NCBI GenBank assembly: GCA_014338405.1
Contig: JTDE01000156.1
Location: 69,575-133,574, forward strand
Direction of reading: 5' to 3'
DNA: 64,000 bases
Source: Paragonimus skrjabini miyazakii
Taxonomy: Eukaryota; Platyhelminthes; Trematoda; Plagiorchiida; Troglotrematidae
The translations under genes were made by a program, and so were the position numbers. Positions 26,501-38,470 of the stretch are shown here, in pieces (the stretch's first letter is position 1; the number at the start of each line of letters is the position of its first letter). The notes beneath the pieces were generated by a model. The model had not been told where the DNA came from and made no database searches. It saw nothing but the letters and a program-made list of their open reading frames with translations.

Positions 26501-27938
26501 ATTTATTGGTGCTCAGATTGCTATATCCCATCGTCTTTGGAGCCAGCGACGGAACACCACTGTAATCACGTTCGTAATCCCAACTGGCAATAGTTTCACA
26601 CTGAACTGGGTTTCACACTACCTTTGCTTAACAACTGTCTTTATATTCACTGGTTTGAGGCTGGCCTGAAGATGACACACCGAAAACTCGTTTAATCATT
26701 CATGTCCCTTGGTACATCTGAATCAAGTTTATAACATTTCGGAATATTACCGTCGTTTTCTTAACGATCATATAGTTTATTTTAACATAATAGTTATCTC
26801 TTCTAACAAAAAACATTTATCCGGTTGAATCACACGGGTATTTAAAAATGGTCGTTTAGCAAGAGCCATTTTCCATTTTCACGTAGCCGCAGTTAACGTT
26901 AGCGGATGAGATGAGGCAGTACCTCTTAAAGCAGGCTTAACAAGGCTTTATCACACACATGTAAACTAGAACCCAATTGTAGATCTTCTGGAGGGATCAA
27001 ACAGGCGGAGGATCGCGGAATTGGCGAAAAGCACGACTGACAGTTAACGGTTTCTGGTCAACGGCGGTGACAGTTAAGCTCCTGATCGTAGCGCCCTTCA
27101 TATTCCGGTCCAATCACTCGATGATAACTTCAAGATAGTTGAGTATATCAGCTTAAATAATGACACAAATTGTTCAGTGGTGAGGCATCTACTAAAAACC
27201 TCAAAATGATTGTTGATGACGTAAACGGTCGATCCCGCCTACAGTACCCTAACGTTACGGGACATTTCAGTGCGTTTTCATCAGCATATAATTAAGATTA
27301 AATTGCCGTTGATGAAACATGAACCACATGTAGAGCTTGTAAAGTTACATAAGGGAAGGGGCTGACAAAACCTCCCATTCTAATTGCAAACTTAGCATTC
27401 ATTGATGTAGTAAAACGCCATACAACTGTCTTTATCATCCAGACATAGACCAAACAAGAGACTGGGTAATCAAAACTAGGTAGTATTGTTCGTGTGCTTG
27501 CTTTACCCGGTTCGTTCTTGCTGGCACATTACATTTGTTGCCAAGTTAGTTTGCTCGACATTTTACCAAAAAAACATATAAAAACATATTTTTCTCGCAA
27601 TAACCGTCTGAAGTTTTATCCATTTTGCAATATCACATATGTCTATACTCATATAACACAGGGTGGAATTGAAAAGTATCCCCTTCATTAAAGGTTTACT
27701 GCCTCCGTAAGTCTTCGGTGAAACCGCACCAGTTGTGTTCCCATCTTCACTGGTCTTTCTAGATCCACATGCGAATTTTAGAACTGGCTGATCAAGCTTT
27801 ATCTAACTGTTTGGGCGATTGGACTAATTTTATTAAATAAGACTTTTCATCCTATATGCATGCAGATTATAGATTAGTGATACCAAAGTTTAACCGTTAG
27901 AAGCTAATTTTCACGTAAAAAAAATTGCTTAAACTCAC
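14566..27938 (-). other. slit-like intron 1 (about 13.4 kb)
   Basis: The intron runs from a gtgagt donor next to exon 1 to a tacgtag acceptor before the first repeat exon; phase 2. Its length is typical of a large-genome flatworm. Inside it I recognise one SINE-like fragment at about 20120-20275. Other open frames (for example 15310-15609, 16255-16548, 21642-21977, 22552-23057 and 24166-24384 on the plus strand) have no recognisable domain, and no splice or codon evidence ties them to a gene. The 15310 frame starts with GPPVDSPI, faintly like a Penelope RT motif, but the similarity does not continue. The remainder is AT-rich unique-looking sequence. Confidence 0.75.
20120..20275 (-). repeat. 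SINE-like element, 3' fragment
   Basis: Read on the plus strand it starts with GGTTCGGGAATTTAGGTTATTTC, then carries the ATTGCGGCC, CTTCGAAAGGAGGCACTAG and CTCATCAGTAGTGCATATCC blocks found in the other copies. The tRNA-like head is missing. It lies in slit-like intron 1. Confidence 0.65.
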
Positions 27939-28417
27939 AGTCTCTCTGTGTTCAAGGGTATATTTTTTGGTATTTCTTTAAAATTCCCGTGCCTACAATC
28001 CACTTCGAGATAGCTACATTTACAGCCGGATGGACAAAGATTTCTGACAGTTTGAATTAGTTGCACTTGTGGCGTGGAGCGACGTGACATGATGAAACCA
28101 ACGGACGAATCGGGCATTTTGAGTTCTTGCTGTTGTTTAAGGTAAAACCTGGATCTGCGAGATATTTCACGCCGAACAATCGGTCGTTTACTATCCCATT
28201 CTTTTGGATAGTTTATCATAGAGGCACCATTGGGCGCAAAGGAGAACGTTTGTATAGTCTCTGGTAAAACCGCCCATACTTTGTTGAATTTCTTTGTTTG
28301 ATTGTCACCTTGCTTGCCTCCTTTGTTTGCGCAAATGGTGCTCACAAACACCACGCTTCCAAGAATGAAGATTGATACCCAATTTAATGGCATCCGGTGT
28401 AGAAACAAATGGTTCAT
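27939..28417 (-). CDS. slit: slit-like protein, exon 1 (signal peptide, linker, LRRNT cap), partial
   Basis: This first coding exon encodes about 160 residues of a secreted leucine-rich-repeat protein, best matched to Slit, the Robo ligand used in axon guidance. The ATG at 28417 is the first in-frame Met after an in-frame TGA. Residues 13-30 are hydrophobic (WVSIFILGSVVFVSTICA) and end like a signal peptide. Residues 31-124 form a basic, low-similarity linker with dibasic sites around 78-90. Residues 128-141 hold the LRRNT cysteine pattern C-x3-C-x-C-x6-C (CPSGCKCSYLEVDC). The exon ends with KEIPKNIPLNTERL, which closely resembles the end of the first LRRNT in Slit proteins. The donor reads CT|gtgagt, phase 2, and joins in frame to the 72-bp exon at 14494-14565. 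The long linker is unusual for Slit. Peroxidasin or another LRR receptor is the main alternative, but the NTERL ending and the following repeat exons favour Slit. Confidence 0.82.
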
Positions 28418-28593
28418 TTCTATGCACTGCAGAAGGGGTTCACCTGTTTTTTGTCATTTTTCAAAGCAAGAAATCAAGTGATTGTTCTGTTGGCAATTAC
28501 AAAAGATATGTGCCCACAAACGGACTGACAGATGACTGATAAATCTAACTCGATGCTAAAACCTTTGTGTCATCAGCACGTTTAAGTCAGGGT
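28418..28593 (-). promoter_or_regulatory. 5' leader of the slit-like gene, with a tiny upstream ORF
   Basis: Immediately upstream of the exon 1 ATG, the minus strand has a second ATG (28455-28457) in another frame. It opens a five-codon ORF that stops at 28440-28442, about 20 nt before the main start. In the main frame a TGA lies just upstream and no Met intervenes. If this sequence is part of the transcript, the small ORF could damp translation. No TATA box or transcription start could be fixed. Confidence 0.35.
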
Positions 28594-28800
28594 GTCCTGG
28601 CCGTCAATTGGTTAGCACGCGTTCAAGTCCGACCCAGCCACCAATCAGATTGCATTTATCAAAACATGGGTCTAACGACACAGCATGCGGTTGCAAAACT
28701 GCAGTGGGATGTGTGTGCATGCAGATTTAAGGTCGTGTTGTGGCTGGCTGCCCTTGCAACACGTCGTTCCAGTCTCATGCGGTAAGGTTGTGTGCATTTG
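28594..28800 (+). repeat. tRNA-related SINE-like relic next to the slit-like 5' end
   Basis: The stretch opens with a shortened tRNA-like head: an A-box-like GTCAATTGGTTAGCACGC at 28603-28620 directly followed by a B-box-like GTTCAAGTCCGAC at 28621-28633. The anticodon region expected between them is missing. A GC-richer body follows (to about 28800) that differs from the main SINE family of this window. A tRNA-derived SINE or a decayed tRNA pseudogene would both explain it. Confidence 0.4.
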
Positions 28801-31800
28801 GTTTTCTGGTAATGAACGGATTTTTTCAGACGTGCTATAATAATAATTATAAGTGGTGTTTGCCCGGCAAACATGACAATTCTATTACTCCATTTTACCT
28901 TAGGAAGTGATCAAACGACTAAGGGTGAAACATATATTGATCTAGACCTTCTATTTGCAAAGTGAAACAACCAGCACCGGAACGTTTCACCCAGTGGGTT
29001 TTAGGAAATCATGAAACTTAATAACGCGGGTCTCTTTAGGTTCAACTACCTTTTTGTCGGTAGAAAACAATGACAAGTAATCTGTTTTAAGGTTACAGAG
29101 TCATCGCAAAAAAAACACTTAGTGATAAGTGAATTTAAAGATGGCATTTTCAAACCCACTTCTGCTGAATACAGTAAGCCGTCAGTGGGGTTCTCCAAGA
29201 GTTAACGGTCTAGTCTACTGAGCAACACATCACTGTGTACCTGATTCACTGTTTCGGAAAGTTTACATGCGGAAAATTACAGAATTTTATAGTTGTACCT
29301 ATAGGGAATGAGGAAACTTCTCTGGAAATTACAGGTTAATTACGTATTAAAAAAATATATGATATGATAAATGCTGTGCTTCTGGACGCAAAACCTTTAG
29401 GAAAAACAAACAAACATGCCGCAGTTTAACTAACAGATTTGATAAGATAGATGTGGTCTGGTTACAAGAATTATGCGCAGTGGCTGGGTGCGGAACAACG
29501 AAATGGATCGCATATCTTGTGTGTTCTACCACCTAAATTACAGAATCACACCGGTACAGTCTATCAACAGTCTATCTGTTGATGAATACGACATGTCGCA
29601 ATAGGATTGGCGAGCAACCAAGATCAATTTGAGACGTAGTTTCTAATAGCTGGGTTGTAGATGTACAGAGGCAACACATTCCGAGTAAAAACCTGCGGTT
29701 CGACTTACTAGTCAGAATTCACTCAAATCCCTGAACTTATAAGATTGTGTTTCATTTGAGCAGGTTGTAGAATTGTTCGGTAAATAACCGAGTGCAAACG
29801 AATGGATGTGAACATAGTTCAGCTGTCACTCTCAATTCTAGTATGGGGTAAACGTGCTGTTTGAAGTCAGTACACTTGAACACATGGCGAATAATTTGGG
29901 ATAGTTAGAAAGTACCACATAATAGCGAAAGGAAACTAGAATATGACAGTTAGTTATAACAAACCCCATAACAAATTCTCACTTGCTACCACAAAACCTA
30001 CCACTTGAATTGCTTTCGGTATCATTACAAGTCAATTTTCACTTCAGTTTGGGTACGAAATTCCGGTTCAATTTAGCCCAACAACATCTTATGTTACTCG
30101 GTCATTTTAACAAGTTCGGTGATTTCAACCTGATTTGGAAGTGATGCTAGTGTGATTGTCGAGTAAAGCTGACAGGATGACTATTGTGTCTTCTCTAAGC
30201 CGATGGAACAACCTGAGAATTACATTTCTTATCTCTTGTTCTGAGTGTCGTCGACCTTTCACCGTAACATATTTTTCGAACTTTGCAACTTTGCTCGAGC
30301 CGTCACTGCAGCACGAAGAGCATACATACTCATGTGAGTATCCAGATTAAGAGTGCTATTCTTTTGTCATATAACTCTGTTCTCACTTGTCTGGACATAT
30401 GTTTCTGACAGCTGTCCGTTAGAAGGTCAAAACCGCTGAATTTTCTAGTTCGGTTAAATGTAAGTGGTATCTGACGTGTTGTTCAGCGCACTTTGAGAAT
30501 TCTCCTGTGAAATATACCAGGTTGCTTTTTGTCAAAGTGACATTGCTTGCAACACAAGTAAACCTCTCCAACCCTGTAAGAACTCTCTAATTTGTTAAAC
30601 AGTTATGCCAGTAACAGTGTACACTATTTGGACGGTTTGCATTATTTATACCTTTGAATGCAGCTGTCTTGCTGCAAAATGTGTATATCTTCACATTTAT
30701 CCGATTACACTGTATAATTTATTACCCACAGTAATCCGTTTGAACAATAAACCTCTATCAGATGCGGACTAAACTCCGGATTACCGCATGCCCTATGTGA
30801 TTGTGAGGCTCTGGTCCTTGTTGAATGGTTGTCCAGTATACCAGGCCCGATTGACACTCACTTCACTTGAATCGCTAGGTTTAGGTTCAAGAAGATTGTT
30901 TCGTTCAGCCCATTGGTGAAATTCACTAATCTCTTCATTCTTAAGGGGTTGAAACTGCTATCATCCATACACTTCTGTGCAGTTTCTCTTAATGGTTTCA
31001 TTAATTCCACACCAGCGAAGGAGCTGAGTCCACAGATCATTCAAGATGTTCGTTGGCGTTTGTCAAATACAACTGTTGGTCTACCGCATTTGAGAATGTG
31101 TTTCAGTCACTTTTTTGCTGACCAACGAAAGTTTTTTAAAATGTTTTCAAAATAATGATTTTTGTGTGCACAAAATTCGATCATTTCATCTTGTCATAGA
31201 AACTTAACAATACACGTCAACATCCATGGTTATCCGTATCAAGTTTCAAATGCGTATATCTCAAACTGTAAAATTGGATTTTCCTATGTTCACTGAATGT
31301 CATGGATAAAAAAAATATATCTGCACAAACAGCAACGAAAGACGAGCGCACTGAAAATTTTATAAAATATAATTCACAATAGAGCACACATGGTGAAACA
31401 TTAATGTCTTTATTTCGTTACACATAGATTTATAAACTAAATGCCAACAGTGTAACCTTCAGGGAAAGGCAGACACAACGTTTAACCAATTTTGGGGAGT
31501 TGACATTGAGTTTTATCGCGTCAAGTAGGATGTTCAGCAATAAAAATTTCCACTTTTGAAAAGAATGCATGCAGACCAAATTAGGAAGATAATGGATAAA
31601 ATCTACTGGCTTCAAAAGACTTCAAATAGATTGTTGAATAGCAGTTACGTGAGATGTTAGAGGACTTCCCGTGAAATATTTTGGAGTGGACTTTAGTCTT
31701 TAAAACTGATACAACCTGAAGTATTCCAAGTTCGCCAGTAGATCGAGCAGGGAAATTCAGTCAAAAGTCTCAAAAAATTCAGGGGTCACAGTTTATGTTA

Positions 31801-34800
31801 GTCGTATAATACTCTCTTTAATGTAATATATTCCACATAGATGAACAGCAATAGTTCCGCCAAGGAGCACAAGCTCAAAATTTATGAGAACGGTGGAACA
31901 TAAATAATGTTACCACCTTACGGGTACCAGCATTGAAAGTAATTGTCTCAATTGATCTACCTGTGAAATGTCACATTCAGCGTCTAATTCGATTTATTGA
32001 GAACTCAGTTAAGCGATGTAGACTTGCTGTGCAAACGTCATAATGCAGTGTAATCCACATAAATGGCGTGAGTTACCAGACGTTTCGTTACGAATGGTAT
32101 GACAGCGCTCGATATCCCTCTCGATTGTGCTTCTGCAGCTTATTCTATAAAATAGATAAGTGATGTTTTGTTTCCGTTCAAATCCCGTCAATATCTTGCT
32201 TTACAGCTGAATCCCTTTAGACCATTATATGACTCTCCATACCAAAATCAACCAGTGATACAAAAAGCTACTGATACTTAAAATCAACCTCAACGTTGAC
32301 CATCACCAATCACATTTTTGCTAAAGTCGTGATGCTGCCATACGAACACGAATGTAACCACAACCCATAAAAAAGTTATTTTCCAAACGCATGAACGTTT
32401 CCTTCCGCTTCATCATTGCTTCATAACCACAATAAGCGGCAGTTCTAGCGTTAGAGGTCTGCGGTAAGCCGAAATAGACGTGTGCTTTCTTTGTCTCAAT
32501 AGAAGTATATACTGTAACATGCAAGCCGGCCGTCTTTACTCTGATTGTCCGTCACACTTGCGGACTAACTTTGGAACAACATGGAGACACCTGGGGACAG
32601 CGTTCTTTTGAAGTAGTGGTTACAAAAACAGTCCTGTATAAGGAAAAAAACAATAACAAGCATGAGCCAAAGGCCCAGTAAGCCATGTACACGACTTACA
32701 CAAACGAAAACTAAAACGGCGCCAACAACACAGCAGCACGCTCCGTTACACAATTCATATTCAACCTGTGCGCGCTTGCTGGTTTCGACCGCACATCACA
32801 CAACTCCCCTCTTCGTTGAGCACTGTCCCCAGTGCTCCAAATCCTTTACACTCTAGCTCGTGCTCATGCTGCCAGGGAACATAGAGTAGCTGCGGGCCCT
32901 CCGCCTACTTATTTGGGACGTCTCTCTTTTACACTTATTTTTGTCTCAACACTTTTTCTCCTGATACTTTTTTACCCATATACCATTTCTTTTTACCACG
33001 GCACTTGTCTTGTTACAATGAAACCACTTTTATCTTGGCATATCTTTTTTCATCCTGACAGGATCGCCAAAATGTAGCATACCCGATAAGAGGGAGAACA
33101 AGAGTTCGCCAGATATCGATTACCAAGGACAAGTTACACTACTACAACAACAGGAAGGGGTAAGAAACAATATAGAACATTACGTCACTGTTCGTTCAGG
33201 TAGTTTTTCCTTGATTGAGGCCTCTTCTTCGGAAACTGCACAAACCGCCGACTCTACAACATAAGAGAGGGAGGCAAGGATCAACCGCGGTTTGAAAGCA
33301 TACGACGCGCGCTTTTCTACGTCCGGTTTTACTTTACAATATGACACTCTCCCAGATATTCGCCAGCATCTAACTTATAAATTGTGAACGGCTAATACGA
33401 CTACATGTAATACGGCGGTTGCATGCAAGTATAATGTCTTATGATGGGAAACCAATTCAATCGGTGTTAAATATTGGTTTCTTAGAAAACTAGTGAACTA
33501 CGATTAGACTTATGGTTTGTAGATATGACTTCAAGTACACACACAAACGCACAAACCAAAGCGCCGTAAGCAGTGAGGACAACAGAAACAACTGTTCCTA
33601 AGTGGAAGTTGCAAAGCGTGTGTGATAGTTTGCAAAATAAATTTAGGAAGTTGAGAAAATTCAGTACATACAACATCCCACCCACAAATCTCGGTCAACA
33701 TCAGACATGGTCGTAGAATATGCTAGAAAAAGGTCTAGGCGGTTAATGCATTGCAAACGATAATTGGAGATGAAATAACCTACTAAAGTTGGCATGAAGT
33801 CCAATAAACTTTGCTTCAAACATTCACTTCGTTAACAAATCAGAGACGAACGGGATGGCAACGAACCAATAAATATGAATACACGAAGTTTCTCAGTCCA
33901 CTTTCAAATATTTGGGACGATTCTATATATGACCCTTAGTTTTACAGTGCTTTTGAGACGGTATCAACGAGGCCTAACAAAAACGCACTGAATAGATGGA
34001 GGACTGGCATGCCCACTTAGCGGCTGCAGGTATACACACTAAAACTAAGCAAAGTAGACATTGAACGTGCGCTTGTACTTTGGTCTTAAAGTAATTTTTC
34101 TGAGTGATGGAGATTAATATCACAGATGACTGAGTACGTCATAACGCTTCGCTAACATCAACTGCACAAAAGTAAACTTCACATGAACCACTTTTCTGAT
34201 TGACCTACTAGCCACGAAACAATTCGTAGCAGCGATGACTATTTTTCAAGACCAAGAACCCAGAAGTTGTAAATTTCTGATAACCGATCAAATATGCCTC
34301 CCAATTTCAGAAGAAAACAAAATTCTTCCCTTACTTTGTATGAAATTAATATACTGTATCATTACTTGTTCTGCAGATTACGGTAAGAGCATACTAACTA
34401 GGCGTAAGCACATTACAGGTCCTAAAACTATGCATTTAAAATTCGTTGGGTAACTAGGGATTTGGTTAGGTCAAATTTGATCGCGGATTTCTCATTTAGA
34501 CAGACTTTTTAGCCAGCCTCTGTTATTAATATCAATTATACATGATCTACCTATGAAAATATCTGTCGGTTGGAATCAATTTCAAAGGTTTTAATTGGCC
34601 CACTCACGATAATTAATTGCATGAACTGCCTGACCTTACAAACGTCTTCAGATTTTAACAGTGATGGCAAGATAACAAGTAACTCTATGTGGCCAGTGTC
34701 ATTTGTTACTACAGCGTGAAGTAAGAAGTTGTCTACTAAGTAAGTGACAAATATTGTCAACGGCTGATTCATTCATTATGAGCGAACGGTCGGTGAAGAA

Positions 34801-36173
34801 TGCCTATCAACCTAATCATGGCCTGCATCGTAACTGATCGTCTTGAACATTATTCGATTCGACATCTCGTGAGTACCCAATAACATCTAAGTAAACTCTC
34901 ATTGTTTTGACAGTGGGCCTTCCTTACTCAATACCACAAGAACCATCTAGTAACTCCATCGGCTAGAGTTGCATTTCTCAGTTGTGCTGTAGAAGGAGTC
35001 CGGGATAGAACTTTATAGTTTGCCGAGGCATGTCATCGTTGACCATTATCCACCTTCACTCGCAGAAATTAAATGAACATGTTTTAGTCATAGGGTTCAA
35101 ACAACGTTCCAAGGTGCCGCATCAAAATTGCCAACCTATTGCACATAAAATCAGTTATCCGCAAAATCAGCTTAAAGAAATCATTGTGAACGAAAAAAGA
35201 GGGTGATACACACATAAATAAGTCTACAGGCGTAGATGGAAACAAAGTTTCATAACGGGAGCCGCCAGAACAGTATAAATAATTCGCCAGTGTATTTGTT
35301 TGTTCTACTGCTCGAGGTCGTCATCATGAAAGTTTTATCTCGCATATCGATAAAAATAACAAAATCTCAAGTAGTAATTTTTAGTTAAAATATATTTTAC
35401 ACAATCCTACAAGGCACACTGACAAAATCTTGATGTAAACCTATCAAATATGCGTCTCCCTTGAGTGTTATCGGGTTTAGTTCATTGCTTAAAACTCATG
35501 TAATGAAACCTATCAGTATTAAATTACATTGCTGTATAACCGGTGCAATAAATCAACATGGGATAAATGAGCATGCACACGTCTGCAACCCACAAAGTGG
35601 TCCAATAAATTGCATTTTATTCAAAGGAAAGACCAGGTATACAACACAATGTATGACGTATTCGGGATGTCTAGAGTTAAGTAAGTGATGGATATTTGTG
35701 TGTTTACCCAGTACTTATCTAAATTATACACTTTTTATCTAAACTGGAAACTCGTTACATACCAACAAAAATTTGTAACTAACTAGATCAAAACTGAAGA
35801 TATGTGACAAAAAAGTTAGCATCTAAAGGAGATAATAACTTTTCTGTTATTGTTGACCCCACTGCTAGTGGTTATTGGCCAGTTGGAAATCACAAATAAT
35901 TACGCATGCCGAGAAATTGGCGGGTTAAGCAATAAGAGCGGGATATTTTACATAAGAATTATCCGAGCACTTTTCACAGACGAACGTGCCTGAGCTCTTA
36001 TGTGTGACTACGTGGTCATGCCTAATACTAGGTCTATAGCTCGGCTATCAATAAGATTTTCATTCAAAAAATTAGACCGAAACTCGTCTTGGTCATAGCG
36101 AGGCTATGAACTATTGATTAACTCAATCAGGAGGAAAATTTCAGTACAATCCTCTTTTCTCATAACAGTGATG
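28801..36173. other. Upstream flank of the slit-like gene, no gene recognised
   Basis: This AT-rich stretch holds many short open frames on both strands but none with a recognisable domain, good splice context or repeated codon pattern. Examples are 30913-31155 and 32662-33077 on the plus strand and 34551-34772 on the minus strand. A pyrimidine-rich block around 32900-33070 ends in a sequence resembling retroelement 3' regions, but I cannot assign it. Untranslated exons or enhancers of the slit-like gene could be here and would not be visible. Confidence 0.5.
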
Positions 36174-36560
36174 ATTCGGGGATTTAGGTTATTCCAAAAT
36201 GGAACATCACTCAAACTTGATCGCAGCCTTTGCATTCAAATAAGCCGTTAGGCTAGCCCACATCGAAAGGAAGCGATGGGCTCAAGTTTCGCTCTTATTA
36301 GAGCTCATCAGCAGTGCATATCCTTGTCCGGATCGGAGTTTTCTCTCTGACCCTCATGTTTATGAAATTAGCCTGTTACCCACAACGCCAGCAATCTCAC
36401 AATAGTTATGACCAAATAATCAACTCCAAGCGCACAGCGACAACCTTGTATGAATAGTGTTCGGCTTGCCCGGTCAGTTCGAGAGGAGAATGAACAGAAT
36501 CACTCTGTTCTATCCAATCGATAACCCCGTGATCAAGACTTCTCAGTTGAGTTGAAGTTA
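36174..36560 (-). repeat. SINE-like element, long copy
   Basis: The plus strand begins with ATTCGGGGATTTAGGTTATTCC, the family terminus, and continues through GATCGCAGCC, CATCGAAAGGAAGC and CTCATCAGCAGTGCATATCCTTG to the far block ending CCCCGTGATCAAGACTTCTCAG. The tRNA-like segment in the middle has decayed. The order of blocks equals that of the 4.1-kb copy. Confidence 0.68.
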
Positions 36561-37834
36561 CTGTCTTCATTGAACCAACTGATCTATATCAAATCGAAAC
36601 CTACTAGTAAATGCTAATTGTATTCAATTCATGTTATACAACCCCCGCTGCTTTTTGAAAATGGTTATTCCACTCCCCAACTAGTAACCTTACATTTTTC
36701 CTACAAGCCTCGGCATTTTTAACGGCTAATTGATCAGTTTAACGAGTTTCATTTAAACACAAAACTTCACACCCTTCAGTATTTTTTAATGTTTCTACCT
36801 TCAAACTGAATTCTTCCATTCTGAATGAGGTCATAATACAATCCCGAAGACTCACAGTTCCCCTTTATCAATCTGTAACATTTCCGTGAGCTCTACCAAC
36901 AGTTTCTTACTCACAAACTGGATACGTTATTCTTACCCCATTTCTAGATTTCGAACTTCCTCTTGGAGTAATACAAGGTTGACTGGACAAACTGCATTTT
37001 CTTTAACATTTCATCAACCTCATTGTGATTTTTAATTCTGAATACTATAATCCATCCAGTAAAGTTTTGCCTCCACTTAATTTCCACCGTTTTAACCTAA
37101 ATTCATATATATATTAGCGTACATCCTCTATATACAACTACATTCTTGTCCATTTTGTATTCAATTAATACACCTTTTTATGCATAGAGTGGTTATAAAG
37201 TGTCTATCCGCAACACGCACATGTTTTGACAAACGACCACGTAGATGTGAACAGAAATGTTTTATATTGTAATCCTTCTTGTTCATATGTGAATCAACTA
37301 AACACTCACCCAGCGTTGTACCGAACAGCGTTTTGATATAAACACACAATGCAAGAGTTTCTTCACTCCCGAAAAAAAGAGTTGTGTTATGCCTATTTAT
37401 TGTAACTGGATTTGTTAACTTAGCCCGCCTGAGGATCACAATTTTAAGCCGGTTGCTCTTTCTGTAGTCAGAAATCATTTCATACATAGATGAGGCTTTG
37501 TAAAGTTAGCAGTTTCAAAAGCCTTGCATTGTGTTTCGGGTTTCAATTATGTTAAACATAAAACCATTTACGGTCACAGATATCCCATAAATAGTATAAT
37601 CCCTTCTGAAAAAGTGATATGCTTCATATTTGCTCTTGTTTGAGTGTATATTTTTGAAACTGTCAGAACTTAAACTCCCAACAAAGTTTTACCAGACAAC
37701 CGTAGCAACAGTGCTGTTATATATCTCACATCATACAGGATTGAATGATCATGTGTAAAAGTTCAGCTTCTACTGTTTAACAGTAAACAAAACATCACTC
37801 AGAATGTTAACGTTACTGTCATTAAACGCGAATC
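36561..37834. other. No gene recognised
   Basis: An AT-rich stretch between two SINE-like copies. A 108-codon open frame on the minus strand (37161-37487) contains KTLFGTTLGECLVDSHMNKK, but I do not recognise a family and see no splice context. It may be an exon, a retroelement remnant or chance. Confidence 0.4.
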
Positions 37835-38085
37835 TCGGTCTCATCAAAGCTCGTCAGTAGCGCTTATCCTCGCCAATGCCGAGACTAGAACCACGGCCAC
37901 ACCGTTCATGAGGCAACCTTGTTAAGCACTGCGTCAGTGACCTTAAATTAGGCTCGACCGAATCATCATATGTGAACGCTCAACCACTTTCGCTTGCGGG
38001 CAATGATCATGTTGCCCGAGCGCCTTGAGAATAGATACAGTAACTATCCTGTTAACTCCAACTGATTATCTGAATCCCCGACTAC
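37835..38085 (-). repeat. SINE-like element with tRNA-like head
   Basis: On the minus strand the tRNA-like part (RC of about 37872-37942) reads ACGCAGTGCTTAACAAGG, then TGGTTCTAGTCTCGG, resembling Pol III A and B boxes. The upstream block with GTTAACAGGATAGTTACTG and the downstream GAGCTTTGATGAGACCGAG block match the 4.1-kb copy. The distal tail is cut. Confidence 0.7.
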
Positions 38086-38299
38086 TCATCAGTAATCTAA
38101 AATATCTCCTAGCAGGTTTAATGAGGTCGGGGATTTTGACCTGTCTCGGAAATCCTATCCACAGGATTATCGGTTCACACCTGATTTCCTACAGAATGTC
38201 CATCAGTTTTAGAGGCAAGTGCACTTTGCGTCAACACAGTCCAATTTTCATGCTACCGCTTTACCAAACATCTGTCTTGTTTCCATTCTAGGTTAGACA

Positions 38300-38470
38300 T
38301 CGCCCTCGAGTGATAACAGCTTTCGCATCCAAAATGGACTTTCCGGCCAGCCTGTCTCGAACACAGGAACCAGACTCCAGTACTGTTCAAAGTTGAGTAC
38401 ATCAGTAGTACGTTTACTTGCCACAGCCAATGTTAAGACTTTTGCCACTCTCCGATGAGACAGTCATGTT
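38300..38470 (-). repeat. SINE-like element, degraded fragment
   Basis: The plus strand shows GATAACAGCTTTCGCATCC, ATGGACTTTCCGGCCAGCC and ACATCAGTAGTACG, weaker versions of the family tail, ending near TTGCCACAGCC. It is close to the copy at 37.8 kb in the same orientation. Confidence 0.5.
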
